Source of the DNA: Marisediminicola sp040546025 | Lineage (GTDB): Bacteria; Actinomycetota; Actinomycetes; Actinomycetales; Microbacteriaceae | DNA length: 64,000 nucleotides | Assembly (NCBI RefSeq): GCF_040546025.1 | Contig: NZ_JBEPNA010000001.1 | Location: forward strand, 310,001 to 374,000 | Direction: 5' to 3' | In this document: positions 24,787 to 33,401 of the stretch, one piece after another | Position numbering within the stretch: the first letter of the stretch is position 1 | Layout of the letters: the number at the start of each line of letters is the position of its first letter | Made by a program: the position numbers and the translations under genes | Notes under the pieces: model-generated | What the model was told of the DNA's origin: nothing | What the model saw: the letters and a program-made list of their open reading frames with translations, nothing else | The model's database searches: none

Positions 24787-26022
24787 ATGACCGCGCCCGA
24801 CACTCGCCCCACCGGACTGACGGATGCTGACAAGCCGTTCCCGTGGATCGGCCTGTTCATCCTCGCTGGAGCGATCTTCGTCTGCGTGACGAGCGAGTTC
24901 CTGCCCACCGGCCTCCTGCCGGACCTCGCCAAGGGGCTCGGCGTCTCCGAGTCCCGCATCGGCCTGCTCGTGACTTTCTATGCCGGCACGGTCGTGCTGA
25001 GCGCGCCGCTCCTCACGGCGATGACCCGTCGCGTTCCACGCAAGACGCTGATCGTGATCGTGCTGTGCCTGTTCTCCATCACCAACCTTGTTGTCGCGAT
25101 CGCCCCGAACTACGCTGTGGTGGTCATCGCGCGGGTCGTCGGCGGACTCGCACACGGGCTGTTCTGGTCCGTGGTCGGCGCCTACGCGGGCTACCTCGTG
25201 CCCAAGAAGCAGCTCGGGCGGGCCGTCGCGATCACGAGTTCCGGCGCCACGACGGCATTCGTGCTGGGGATTCCGCTCGGCACCGCGCTCGGGCAGGCGC
25301 TGGGCTGGCAGCTCGCCTTCACGGCGATGGCTGGCCTCGTTGCCATTCTCACCGTGCTCGTGGTGATCTTCCTTCCGCCGGTCACGCACGTCGAAGATCT
25401 ACACACGGGTGAGATCCGGCTGCCGGGGCGCAAGGACCCCTCGGTGTTCGGTGTCGTGGTGATCTGCGCCATCACCGCGACGCTCATGATCGGGCACTAC
25501 CTCTTCTACACCTTCATCGTTCCGTACTACACGGCCGTCGCCGGCTTCAGCCCCGACAGCGTGAGTGCGCTCCTGTTCGTCTATGGCGGCGCCGGAGCCG
25601 TCGGGCTCGTCCTCGTCGGGCTCGTCGCGTCGCGGTTCCCCCGGGCCAGCCTCGCCGTGAGCTTCGCGGTCGCCTCACTGGCGGTGCTCGTGATCGGGCT
25701 GTTCCCCGAGACGACCTGGCTTGTCATCGCCGCGATCGTCGTCTGGGGGATCGCCTTCGGGGGCGGACCGGCCCTGCTGCAAACGCGGATGCTGCAGACC
25801 GCGTCCGCGCGGGTCCGCGACCTCGCATCGGCCTGGTTCACGGTGTCGTTCAACGTGGGCATCGGGGGAGGCGCCCTCATCGGCGGCCTGATCTACGACG
25901 GCTTCGGGCTCGGCATCCTGCCCTTCATCGAGGCCGCGGTCATCGCCGCCGCCGTCGTGCTCATCCTCGTGAGCGATCGCGTGCTGCGCCGCCGCCGGAT
26001 GACTGCGGCGCGCAACGCCTGA
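24787..26022 (+). CDS. MFS transporter, DHA1 (arabinose/drug efflux-like) family
   Basis: The 411-residue protein has about 12 transmembrane segments. SEFLPTGLLPDLAKGLGVSE in the first helix-loop region and the following MTRRVPRKT loop are typical of DHA1 exporters of the AraJ/YdhP type. It would export a small molecule by proton antiport; the substrate cannot be told. The ATG has AGGAAAG about 11 nt upstream. It is divergent from purU and converges with the LtrA-like gene, 3 nt apart. Confidence 0.88.
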   Translation: MTAPDTRPTGLTDADKPFPWIGLFILAGAIFVCVTSEFLPTGLLPDLAKGLGVSESRIGLLVTFYAGTVVLSAPLLTAMTRRVPRKTLIVIVLCLFSITNLVVAIAPNYAVVVIARVVGGLAHGLFWSVVGAYAGYLVPKKQLGRAVAITSSGATTAFVLGIPLGTALGQALGWQLAFTAMAGLVAILTVLVVIFLPPVTHVEDLHTGEIRLPGRKDPSVFGVVVICAITATLMIGHYLFYTFIVPYYTAVAGFSPDSVSALLFVYGGAGAVGLVLVGLVASRFPRASLAVSFAVASLAVLVIGLFPETTWLVIAAIVVWGIAFGGGPALLQTRMLQTASARVRDLASAWFTVSFNVGIGGGALIGGLIYDGFGLGILPFIEAAVIAAAVVLILVSDRVLRRRRMTAARNA

Positions 26023-26025
26023 CCC

Positions 26026-27270
26026 TCAGCCGGCCTCGGCGTCGTCGGTGCCGTGCCGCACCCGGACGATTGTCTCTGCCGATGCGACCGCGACAAGCAC
26101 GAGGGTGACGACGACGCCGAGCGTGAGCGGGGTCAACGCAAACGCGACGGCGAACAGGGCGAGCAGCCCAGCGACGCCGACGAGGTAGGACCCCAGCAGC
26201 TCCCTGGCCACGACCCAGCGGAACAGCAGCAACCCGACCAGGTAGAGCACCGGGCCGCCGATGATCGTGATCGCCGTGGCGAGTTCCATCTCGGCATCCG
26301 GATGCCCGAGCACCTCCTTGTCGGCGACCGAGACGAGAACGATGCCCGCAATGATCGGCGCGTGCACGTAGGTGTAGGCGACGCGGGCGAGCCTGCCGGG
26401 CCGGTCGGCGTTTTCAATCGAGATGCTCCCCGCCCGTTCGCCGTGGTCGAAGTACAGCCACCACATCGCGACGGCGCTGACGAAGGCCGTGATCACGCCG
26501 ACGACGCCAGCAACGGAGGACTCCTGCTCGACAAAGGCGAAGCCTGTGACGAGGAAGGACTCGCCGAGGGCGATGATCACGAACAGGGCGCTGCGTTCGG
26601 CGATGTGGGCTCCGGACACCCTCCCGTCGCCGAGGCGCCCAGGTTCCATACCGGGGATGCGGAAGCTGCGGGTGGCCGACAGGTACTCGACCACGAGGGC
26701 CGCGACCCAGACGGGAAGCCGGTAGGCGAGCGGGAGCAGCGCCCCGGCGATCCAGAAGACGCTCGCGATGGACAGCCAGACGAGCACCTGCGCGAGGTCC
26801 CGGTGCAGCTCCGCGTCGTGACGGGCGGCCGCGAGCACCATGAACACCGTACGCCCGAGCTGCAGCGTCACGTAGGCGAGCGCGAAGGCGAGGCCGCGGT
26901 CGCCGAACGCCTCGTAGATCGACGTGCTCATGACGAGGCCGACGAGGGCGAGCCCGATCACCACGCCGCGAACCGGCAGGCGTGCGGGGTCGAGCCAGTT
27001 TGTCACCCAGGTCGTGTAGACCCACACCCACCACAGGGCGAGGACGAGCACCGCGGATTCCACCGCGCCCAGAATCGACTGGTTCTCGTAGAGGTGGCGG
27101 GAGAGCTGGGTGAGGGCAAAGACGAAGATGAGATCGAAAAACAGCTCGATGTAGGTCACCCGGTCGGTGCGCTCGGAGTCCTCCGGCCGCATGAGATTTC
27201 GGCGGAAACCCACCGGCGAGCGGCGGGGGGTCACATTCTGCTCACTGGGCACCCTGACAGTCTCCGGCAT
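26026..27270 (-). CDS. Low temperature requirement protein A (LtrA) family membrane protein
   Basis: The 414-residue protein has the LtrA pattern: RVTYIELFFDLIFVFALTQLS at the N-terminus, then about ten hydrophobic helices, with YEAFGDRG and HIAERSALFVIIALGESF further along. LtrA was named for growth of Listeria at low temperature, but the biochemical function is unknown. I chose the ATG at 27270 (MPETVRV); upstream in-frame codons run into the ZTP riboswitch of the divergent glyA. The coding strand faces the MFS gene with almost no gap. Confidence 0.85.
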   Translation of the reverse strand: MPETVRVPSEQNVTPRRSPVGFRRNLMRPEDSERTDRVTYIELFFDLIFVFALTQLSRHLYENQSILGAVESAVLVLALWWVWVYTTWVTNWLDPARLPVRGVVIGLALVGLVMSTSIYEAFGDRGLAFALAYVTLQLGRTVFMVLAAARHDAELHRDLAQVLVWLSIASVFWIAGALLPLAYRLPVWVAALVVEYLSATRSFRIPGMEPGRLGDGRVSGAHIAERSALFVIIALGESFLVTGFAFVEQESSVAGVVGVITAFVSAVAMWWLYFDHGERAGSISIENADRPGRLARVAYTYVHAPIIAGIVLVSVADKEVLGHPDAEMELATAITIIGGPVLYLVGLLLFRWVVARELLGSYLVGVAGLLALFAVAFALTPLTLGVVVTLVLVAVASAETIVRVRHGTDDAEAG

Positions 27271-27315
27271 AGATGCTCGTCCGTGGCTGCGAAAGTGGCC
27301 CGACACGGCGCGAGC

Positions 27316-27412
27316 CGGTAGAGTCGTCTCGTCGCAACTGGCGTTGAGATGGGCATCCATCGGGGAGCGACTGACACGGTTGGTGGCCGTACGCCTGGGC
27401 CACGACGAAGAG
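27316..27412 (+). promoter_or_regulatory. ZTP (pfl) riboswitch upstream of glyA-folD
   Basis: The 5' stem-loop holds CGCAACTGGCG (27333-27343), close to the conserved GUGACUGGCG of the pfl motif. The 3' half holds CCGTACGCCTGGGCCA (27388-27403), matching the conserved CCGCCUGGGC hairpin. A variable stem with GGGGAGCGAC lies between. ZTP riboswitches sense ZMP/ZTP, the purine intermediate that builds up when 10-formyl-THF is short, and switch on folate and purine genes. They are known upstream of glyA and folD. The motif and the context agree. Confidence 0.88.
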
Positions 27413-27415
27413 TAC

Positions 27416-27435
27416 TCGAGCCTGTTCGGGCTCGA
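27416..27435 (+). terminator. Expression-platform hairpin of the ZTP riboswitch
   Basis: TCGAGCC (27416-27422) pairs with GGCTCGA (27429-27435) across a 6-nt loop. It lies just after the aptamer and 8 nt before the glyA ribosome binding site AAGGAG (27444-27449). It could end transcription early or hide the ribosome binding site when ligand is absent. Confidence 0.55.
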
Positions 27436-27455
27436 TCCGTCACAAGGAGCCGCCA

Positions 27456-28769
27456 GTGTCCATTTCACAGTCAGTCACCACCGTGTCCGACAGCCTTCCC
27501 TCCACGTTCACAGAGCCCCTGTCGGTCGTCGATCCCGAGATCGCCGCCGTGCTGAGCCAGGAGCTCGGCCGCCAGCGCGGAACGCTCGAGATGATCGCGA
27601 GTGAGAACTTCGTCTCCCGCGCCATACTCGAGTCGCAGGGCTCGGTGCTCACCAACAAGTACGCCGAGGGCTACCCTGGGCGTCGTTATTACGGCGGATG
27701 CGAGTTCGTCGACATCGCGGAGAGCCTCGCGATCTCGCGTGCGAAGAGCCTGTTCGGCGCGGAATTCGCCAACGTGCAGCCCCACTCCGGAGCCACCGCG
27801 AACGCGGCGGTTCTGTCGGCGATCGCGACGCCGGGGGACACCATCCTCGGCCTCGAGCTGGCGCACGGCGGCCACCTCACGCACGGCATGAAGCTCAACT
27901 TCTCCGGCAAGCTCTACAACTCCGTCTCCTACGGCGTCGACCCGAACACCTTCCTCGTCGACATGAACGTCGTGCGCGACAAGGCGATCGAGCACAAGCC
28001 GAAGGTGATCATCGCGGGATGGTCCGCCTATCCGCGCCAGCTCGACTTCGCCGCCTTCCGTGCGATCGCCGACGAGGTCGGCGCGGTGCTCTGGGTCGAC
28101 ATGGCCCATTTCGCCGGTCTCGTCGCGGCGGGCCTGCACCCGTCGCCCGTTCCCTACGCGGATGTCGTGTCGTCGACCGTTCACAAGACGCTCGCGGGCC
28201 CGCGATCCGGTGTCATCCTGAGTCGCGACATGGCCCTGGCCAAGAAGCTCAACTCGAATGTGTTCCCCGGCCAGCAGGGCGGACCGCTCATGCACGTGAT
28301 CGCGGCGAAGGCGACCGCGTTCCTCCTCGCCGCGCAGCCGGAGTTCCGCGACCGCCAGGAGCGCACGATCGAAGGCGCGCAGCTGCTCGCCGCCCGCCTC
28401 ATGGCCTCCGACTCCGCCGCGGCGGGGGTCGACGTGCTCACCGGGGGCACTGACGTGCACCTCGTGCTCGCCGACTTGCGTAACTCTCCGCTCGACGGCC
28501 AGCAGGCCGAGGACGTGCTGCACTCGGTCGGCATCACGGTCAACCGCAACTCGGTGCCGTTCGACCCGCGCCCGCCGATGGTCACTTCCGGTCTCCGCAT
28601 CGGCACGCCGGCCCTCGCCACCCGTGGGTTCGCGGCCGCCGAGTTTACCGAGGTCTCCGACATCATCGCCCTCGCCCTTCTGCCCGACCCCGACGTGGAG
28701 GCACTTCGCGCCCGCGTGCTCACCCTCACCGAGGGATTCCCGCTCTACCCCGGTCTCGAGAAGTGGTAG
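27456..28769 (+). CDS. glyA: Serine hydroxymethyltransferase
   Basis: GlyA converts serine and THF to glycine and 5,10-methylene-THF with PLP, the main C1 source. The 437 residues match the family. Motifs include ELGRQRGTLEMIASENFVS, NKYAEGYPGRRYYGG, and VSSTVHKTLAGPRSG with PLP-binding Lys244. The GTG has AAGGAG 6 nt upstream. A ZTP riboswitch precedes it. folD overlaps its end by 7 nt, so both respond together. Confidence 0.97.
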   Translation: MSISQSVTTVSDSLPSTFTEPLSVVDPEIAAVLSQELGRQRGTLEMIASENFVSRAILESQGSVLTNKYAEGYPGRRYYGGCEFVDIAESLAISRAKSLFGAEFANVQPHSGATANAAVLSAIATPGDTILGLELAHGGHLTHGMKLNFSGKLYNSVSYGVDPNTFLVDMNVVRDKAIEHKPKVIIAGWSAYPRQLDFAAFRAIADEVGAVLWVDMAHFAGLVAAGLHPSPVPYADVVSSTVHKTLAGPRSGVILSRDMALAKKLNSNVFPGQQGGPLMHVIAAKATAFLLAAQPEFRDRQERTIEGAQLLAARLMASDSAAAGVDVLTGGTDVHLVLADLRNSPLDGQQAEDVLHSVGITVNRNSVPFDPRPPMVTSGLRIGTPALATRGFAAAEFTEVSDIIALALLPDPDVEALRARVLTLTEGFPLYPGLEKW

Positions 28770-29641
28770 CGGTTCGGCTCGACGGCGTCGCCACCGCGTC
28801 TGCTGTCAAGGCCGAACTCACCGGTCGGATCAGCGCCCTGAAGGCCGCCGGCATCGCGCCGGGCCTCGGCACGCTGCTGGTCGGAAGCGATCCCGGCTCC
28901 CTCTCCTATGTCGCGGGTAAGCACCGGGACTGCGCCGAGGTCGGAATCGAGTCGATCCGCGTCGACCTGCCCGCCACGGCATCCGAGTCGGAGGTTCGTG
29001 ACGCGATCGCGGCGCTCAACGCCGATCCGTCGGTGACCGGCTACATCATCCAGCTGCCGCTGCCCGCCGGTCTCGACGAGAACGCGATGCTCGAGCTGAT
29101 GGATCCGGACAAGGATGCCGACGGGCTGCACCCGACGAACCTGGGGCGGCTCGTGCTCGGCGTCGCCGGGGAGCTCGACTCCCCGCTGCCGTGTACCCCG
29201 GCAGGAATCGTCGAAATGCTGCGCCGTTATGACGTTCCGATCGAGGGAAAGCACGTCGTCGTCGTGGGGCGTGGGCTCACGGTCGGACGTCCGCTCGGGC
29301 TGCTGCTGACCCGCAAGGGCATCGACGCGACCGTCACCCTCACCCACTCCCGCACGGTGGACCTCGCGAGCGAGGTGCGTCGCGCCGACATTGTCGTGGC
29401 GGCGGTCGGCGTCGCCGGGCTCATTCAGCCGGACTGGGTCAAGCCTGGCGCTGCGGTGCTCGATGTGGGCATCACCCGCGTCGTCGACGAGAGCACCGGC
29501 ACGGCGCGGCTGCGCGGGGACGTCGACCCTGGCGTCGCGGATGTCGCCGGGTACCTCTCGCCGGTCCCCGGCGGAGTCGGTCCGATGACGCGCGCCATGC
29601 TGCTGGTCAACGTGGTGGAGGCGGCCGAGCGGCTTCGCTGA
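28763..29641 (+). CDS. folD: Bifunctional methylene-THF dehydrogenase / methenyl-THF cyclohydrolase
   Basis: FolD oxidises 5,10-methylene-THF and hydrolyses the product to 10-formyl-THF, feeding purN and purH. The 292-residue protein has Tyr49 and catalytic Lys53 in SYVAGKHRDC, the KDADGLHPTN segment (117-126), and the NADP loop VVVGRGLTVGRP (166-177). The C-terminal PVPGGVGPMTRAMLLVN is typical. It starts at a GTG inside the glyA end. Its last 100 bp belong to the 218-bp repeat that recurs at 41210, so the gene marks the left edge of the island. Confidence 0.97.
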   Translation: MVAVRLDGVATASAVKAELTGRISALKAAGIAPGLGTLLVGSDPGSLSYVAGKHRDCAEVGIESIRVDLPATASESEVRDAIAALNADPSVTGYIIQLPLPAGLDENAMLELMDPDKDADGLHPTNLGRLVLGVAGELDSPLPCTPAGIVEMLRRYDVPIEGKHVVVVGRGLTVGRPLGLLLTRKGIDATVTLTHSRTVDLASEVRRADIVVAAVGVAGLIQPDWVKPGAAVLDVGITRVVDESTGTARLRGDVDPGVADVAGYLSPVPGGVGPMTRAMLLVNVVEAAERLR

Positions 29642-29759
29642 CGCTGTCTGGCTCGCGGCAACCGCACGCAACGCAGGAGATCCGGCGACTCACCGTGTTG
29701 CGACGCCCAGAAACTCGGCGTGTGTGCCGGATCTCCTCGGTTGCGTTCGCGCGCGACGC
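29542..29759 (+). repeat. Left copy of a perfect 218-bp direct repeat (folD 3' end plus hairpin)
   Basis: All 218 bases recur without a mismatch at 41210-41427, an offset of 11,668 bp. The repeat covers the last 100 bp of folD (through the TGA at 29641) and a 118-bp intergenic part. Beyond 29759 the copies stay similar for 22 more bases with a few mismatches, reaching the end of the IclR gene. The two copies bracket the catabolic operon. Confidence 0.97.
29667..29745. repeat. Inverted repeat downstream of folD (also in right copy at 41335-41413)
   Basis: CGCAACGCAGGAGATCCGGC at 29667-29686 and GCCGGATCTCCTCGGTTGCG at 29726-29745 are 20-bp arms that pair at about 18 positions across a 39-nt loop. 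The loop can form a small inner stem ACGCC/GGCGT. It probably ends glyA-folD and also the convergent IclR transcript. The same structure is inside the right copy of the direct repeat. Confidence 0.8.
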
Positions 29760-29771
29760 CAACCCGCGTGG

Positions 29772-30635
29772 TCAGCGGCGGCGCGGCGTCCCGCCGAGAT
29801 GGATCGAGAGCTCGCCGGCGATCCGCGCGAGCAGAGCACCGACCTCGTCGAGGTGCGAACCGAGACGCACCTTGGGCGCGCTCAGATTGATGGCCGCAAC
29901 GATGTTGCCCCGAAAGTCGTAGACGGGTGCGGAGGCGCCGACGACGCCCAGTTCGAACTCCTCGTCGACCGTGGCAAAGCCTCTCGACCGAATCCGCTCG
30001 ACCTCGTGGAGCAGGCTTGCGAAGTCGGTGATCACCGGGGTGCCCTCCACCGTAGGCGCGGCCGCGAACGCCTCGGCTTGCCGCACCACCGGCGAGACGG
30101 GTCCCGTCACGGCGCGGTCGTGGCCGTGCAGGTCGTACCATCGGCTCAAGTCATCCTTGTGCCAATCGCTGATGAGCACTCGCCCCGACGACGTTCGCCA
30201 GGCGGCCACACTGACCCCCTCCCAACCTATGCCCCTGAACGCATATTCGCTCAGCTCGCTCGCCAGGGTCAGCACGTTGTCGCCACGAAGCACGCAGAGG
30301 TGCGCGGTCTCGTGCGTGGCGGTGACGACCCGGCGTAGGAATGGCGCGGCCTCGCGCACGAGCTGCGACTCGAGCGTGCGTGCCGCGAGCGCGTAAAGCT
30401 GGTAACCCAGTCGGTAGCCAAGGCTGTGCTCGTCGCGCGCAACGAGGCCCGCTTCCGCGAGGGTCGCGAGAGTGCGAGATACCTGCCCCTTGTCGCGACC
30501 GACGAGTTCGGCGATGCGCACGACGCCGAGCCCGCCGGCGGATTGGCCCTCGGGCGACCCGAGTACTTCGAGCAGGTCGAGGTCGCGGCGCAGGCCAGCT
30601 GAGTTGCGCCGCGGGGGAGCAGGTTGATCATTCAT
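29772..30635 (-). CDS. IclR family transcriptional regulator
   Basis: The 287-residue protein has an N-terminal winged helix-turn-helix (about 15-75, with GVVRIAELVGRDKGQVSRTLATLAEAG-type spacing). The C-terminal IclR effector domain includes the RLGYQLYALA linker and the late FELGVVGASAPVYDFRGNIVAAINLS. It is divergent from the ABC importer operon across a 150-bp region with an imperfect palindrome, so it most likely controls that operon in response to a pathway metabolite. Its last bases lie at the outer edge of the left direct repeat. Confidence 0.92.
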   Translation of the reverse strand: MNDQPAPPRRNSAGLRRDLDLLEVLGSPEGQSAGGLGVVRIAELVGRDKGQVSRTLATLAEAGLVARDEHSLGYRLGYQLYALAARTLESQLVREAAPFLRRVVTATHETAHLCVLRGDNVLTLASELSEYAFRGIGWEGVSVAAWRTSSGRVLISDWHKDDLSRWYDLHGHDRAVTGPVSPVVRQAEAFAAAPTVEGTPVITDFASLLHEVERIRSRGFATVDEEFELGVVGASAPVYDFRGNIVAAINLSAPKVRLGSHLDEVGALLARIAGELSIHLGGTPRRR

Positions 30636-30657
30636 ACCTTCACGTTAGAGGCCAGTT

Positions 30658-30690
30658 GACATTCGCACAACGAGAGTTGCGCATAATGTC
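30658..30690. promoter_or_regulatory. Candidate IclR operator and promoter
   Basis: GACATTCGCACAAC at 30658-30671 and GTTGCGCATAATGTC at 30676-30690 form an imperfect inverted repeat around GAGA. TTGACA at 30656-30661 and CATAAT at 30682-30687 look like -35 and -10 boxes with a long 20-nt spacer, so the palindrome overlaps the promoter of the importer operon. Binding by the adjacent IclR protein is inferred. Confidence 0.5.
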
Positions 30691-30786
30691 GCAGTCCCCG
30701 TAGTCTCGCCTCATTCACGGAATCGGCTCGGGGGACCACTTCGCCGCAGACGCCGTGCTCAATGACGAGTGAGGAGCACCACGGCC

Positions 30787-31452
30787 GTGACGGAATTCGA
30801 TTTCGGCGCACTGCTGACCTTCTGGGGTCGCAAGTACGACGACATCCTCGCCCTTGTCGGCGAGCATCTACTCGTCGTCGCCCTCGCCCTGACCTTCGCG
30901 ACGATCATCGGCGTCGGCGTCGGCCTGCTCGTCTGGGACCGCCCGATCGGGCGCTCCCTCGCAGTGACCTCGGCCGCCGTCATCCTCACCATCCCTTCGC
31001 TCGCGCTGCTCGCCGCGATGATCCCGATCTTCGGCCTCGGCTGGATCCCCACCCTCATCGGTCTCACCCTCTACTCGCTGCTGCCGATCATCCGGAACAC
31101 CGTCGTGGGGCTTCGCGAGGTCGCGCCGGCGATCATGGAGTCCGCAAAGGGGATGGGCATGAGTCCGGTCAAAGTGCTGATGTCGGTGCAACTGCCGATG
31201 GCATGGCCGGTGATCGTCACCGGTGTGCGGGTCGCCGCTCAGCTCACGATCGGCATTGCCGCCATCGGCGCGTACGTCGGGGGGCCGGGGCTGGGTCAGA
31301 TGATCTTCCAGGGCCTGTCATCCCTGGGCTCACGCAACGCCCTGAACTACGCACTCACCGGCACCGTCGGTGTCATCCTCCTCGCGCTGCTCGTCGACGC
31401 GATCTTCAACACAATCACCAAGTACACGACTTCGAAGGGGCTGCGTGCCTGA
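30787..31452 (+). CDS. Osmoprotectant-type ABC permease (OpuCB/ProW-like)
   Basis: The 221-residue membrane protein has about six helices. It has the binding-protein-dependent permease loop (EVAPAIMESAKGMGMSPVKVL), and GAYVGGPGLGQMIFQGL is typical of the OpuCB/YehW group that imports glycine betaine, choline or carnitine. I chose GTG 30787 because AGGAG lies 10 nt upstream; an in-frame GTG at 30769 would add six residues. It is the first gene of the long operon and ends inside the ATPase gene start. Confidence 0.88.
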   Translation: MTEFDFGALLTFWGRKYDDILALVGEHLLVVALALTFATIIGVGVGLLVWDRPIGRSLAVTSAAVILTIPSLALLAAMIPIFGLGWIPTLIGLTLYSLLPIIRNTVVGLREVAPAIMESAKGMGMSPVKVLMSVQLPMAWPVIVTGVRVAAQLTIGIAAIGAYVGGPGLGQMIFQGLSSLGSRNALNYALTGTVGVILLALLVDAIFNTITKYTTSKGLRA

Positions 31453-32563
31453 CATGACCGACTCGACTCCCGCCGGCCCCACTCACCCCCACGACGACAC
31501 CCGCCCGAATAAGCTCATCGGCTCCTCCTCCGCGGCCGCCACGATCGCCACCACGACGTCGATCACGACCGTGAAGAACACGAGTGGCGCGCACATCGAG
31601 CTGAGCGGGGTGAGCAAGGTCTATCCGAACCAGGCGGCGCCAGCCGTGGAGAACTTCTCCATGGACGTTCGGCCGGGCGAGCTGATCATGTTCGTCGGTC
31701 CTTCCGGATGCGGTAAAACGACGACGATGAAGATGATCAACCGCATCATCGAGCCGACCTCCGGGTCGATACAGATCGATGGCAAGGATGTTCTCTCGTT
31801 CGACCCCAACGAGCTGCGTCGCCACATCGGCTATGTCATCCAGCAGATCGGGCTCTTCCCTCACATGACGATCGCCGAGAACATCGGCGTCGTGCCCCGG
31901 TTGCTCGGCTGGTCCAAGGCGAAGATCGCCAGTCGCGTCGACGAACTCCTGTCGGTCGTGCAGCTCGATCCCGGTACCTTCGCTGACCGGTACCCCAAGC
32001 AGCTCTCGGGCGGGCAGCAGCAGCGGATCGGTGTGGCCAGGGCCCTGGCCGCCGACCCGCCCGTCATGCTTATGGACGAGCCCTTCGGTGCGACCGATCC
32101 GATTACCCGGGAGAAGCTGCAGATCGAGTTCTTGCGCCTGCAGGAGACGATCGGGAAGACGATCATCTTTGTCACGCACGACTTCGATGAGGCCGTCCGA
32201 CTGGGCGACCGGATCGCGGTCCTGAGCGACCGGTCGCAAATCGAGCAGTTCGACACGCCCGCCAACATCCTCACCACGCCCGCGAACGACTACGTGGCGT
32301 CGTTCATCGGGCACGGAGCGGCGCTCAAGCGGCTCGCTCTCATCCCCGTCACGGAAGCCAGGCTGGGGCCCGCGAGCGCCGCCGTCGGACGGGTCACGGT
32401 GCCCGCCAGCGAGACCCTGCGCGACGCACTCGACGCTCTCGTGCTCACCGGGGCGCCGGCGATCGGCGTGACCGACGACGCACTGCGGGTGGTCGCGTCG
32501 ATCTCGGTCGACCAGATCTCGGCCGTGCTCGGCGCCGACGCGATCCCCGCCGGGGAGCGCTGA
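31445..32563 (+). CDS. Osmoprotectant-type ABC ATPase (OpuCA-like)
   Basis: The protein of about 370 residues has an unusual Thr/Ser-rich N-terminal stretch of 40 residues before the ABC domain. Walker A is GPSGCGKTT, the signature is LSGGQQQRIGVARA, and Walker B is VMLMDEPFGATDP. The C-terminal 80 residues resemble one CBS-like half (VPASETLRDALDALV), as in OpuCA. It energises the two permeases of this operon. The GTG at 31445 overlaps the permease stop and has AAGGGG upstream; ATG 31454 is an alternative. Confidence 0.88.
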   Translation: MPDMTDSTPAGPTHPHDDTRPNKLIGSSSAAATIATTTSITTVKNTSGAHIELSGVSKVYPNQAAPAVENFSMDVRPGELIMFVGPSGCGKTTTMKMINRIIEPTSGSIQIDGKDVLSFDPNELRRHIGYVIQQIGLFPHMTIAENIGVVPRLLGWSKAKIASRVDELLSVVQLDPGTFADRYPKQLSGGQQQRIGVARALAADPPVMLMDEPFGATDPITREKLQIEFLRLQETIGKTIIFVTHDFDEAVRLGDRIAVLSDRSQIEQFDTPANILTTPANDYVASFIGHGAALKRLALIPVTEARLGPASAAVGRVTVPASETLRDALDALVLTGAPAIGVTDDALRVVASISVDQISAVLGADAIPAGER

Positions 32564-32565
32564 CC

Positions 32566-33357
32566 GTGGCCGTCCAGACCGCAGTCGAGGTCCAGCTCAC
32601 CGGTGCGATCCCGACGGTGACACCGGTGCGCGTCCGGTTCTGGTCCCTGCGCCGGATGCTCACGCCGATCGTCATCGTCGCTGTGCTGCTCGCGCTCTAC
32701 CTCTGGATCGCGTCTATCCCACTCGACTCGATCATGCAGCGCACCCTCAACTGGGACTACATCCTGTTGCGCACCCGGGAACACCTCGTGCTCACCTTCG
32801 CGGCGTCCTTTCTCGTCGCAATCCTCGCAATCCCCACCGGTATCATCGCGAGCCGCACGACGTCACGGCTGTTGCGGGGCACGATTCTCACGGTCGCGAA
32901 CATCGGGCAGGCCACCCCAGCAATCGGGTTCATCATCCTGCTCGCCATCATCTGGCAGATCGGATTCCAGACCGCGCTCATCGCGCTAGTCGCCTATTCC
33001 TTCCTACCCGTGCTCCGCAACACCATGGTCGGGCTGGCGCAGATCGACCCCAACGTCACCGAGTCCGCGCGGGGAATGGGCATGACGCCGGGCCAGGTCC
33101 TGACGCGCATCGAGCTGCCGCTCGCGGTCCCCGTCATCCTTGCCGGGCTGCGCACGTCGCTCGTCTTCGCGGTCGGTGTGGCCACCGTCGCGACGTTCAT
33201 CAACGCGGGCGGGCTGGGCGACATGATCGTCAACGGCCTCAAACTGCAGCGCTTTCCCGTGTTGATTGCCGGGGCCGTCATCGTCTCCTGCATCGCGCTG
33301 CTCATCGACTGGATCGCCAGCATCGCGGAGGACCTTCTGCGTCCGCGTGGCATCTGA
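32566..33357 (+). CDS. Osmoprotectant-type ABC permease, second subunit
   Basis: The 263-residue protein has an extra N-terminal helix and then the same permease core as the first subunit, with QIDPNVTESARGMGMTPGQVLTRIELP and INAGGLGDMIVNGL. Two different permeases, one ATPase and one lipoprotein match the OpuC/YehXYZ layout. The GTG is 2 nt after the ATPase stop. Confidence 0.88.
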   Translation: MAVQTAVEVQLTGAIPTVTPVRVRFWSLRRMLTPIVIVAVLLALYLWIASIPLDSIMQRTLNWDYILLRTREHLVLTFAASFLVAILAIPTGIIASRTTSRLLRGTILTVANIGQATPAIGFIILLAIIWQIGFQTALIALVAYSFLPVLRNTMVGLAQIDPNVTESARGMGMTPGQVLTRIELPLAVPVILAGLRTSLVFAVGVATVATFINAGGLGDMIVNGLKLQRFPVLIAGAVIVSCIALLIDWIASIAEDLLRPRGI

Positions 33358-33401
33358 GAAGTTCCACCAATCACAGTTCCCGAAAAACCAAGGAGAAACA
33401 C

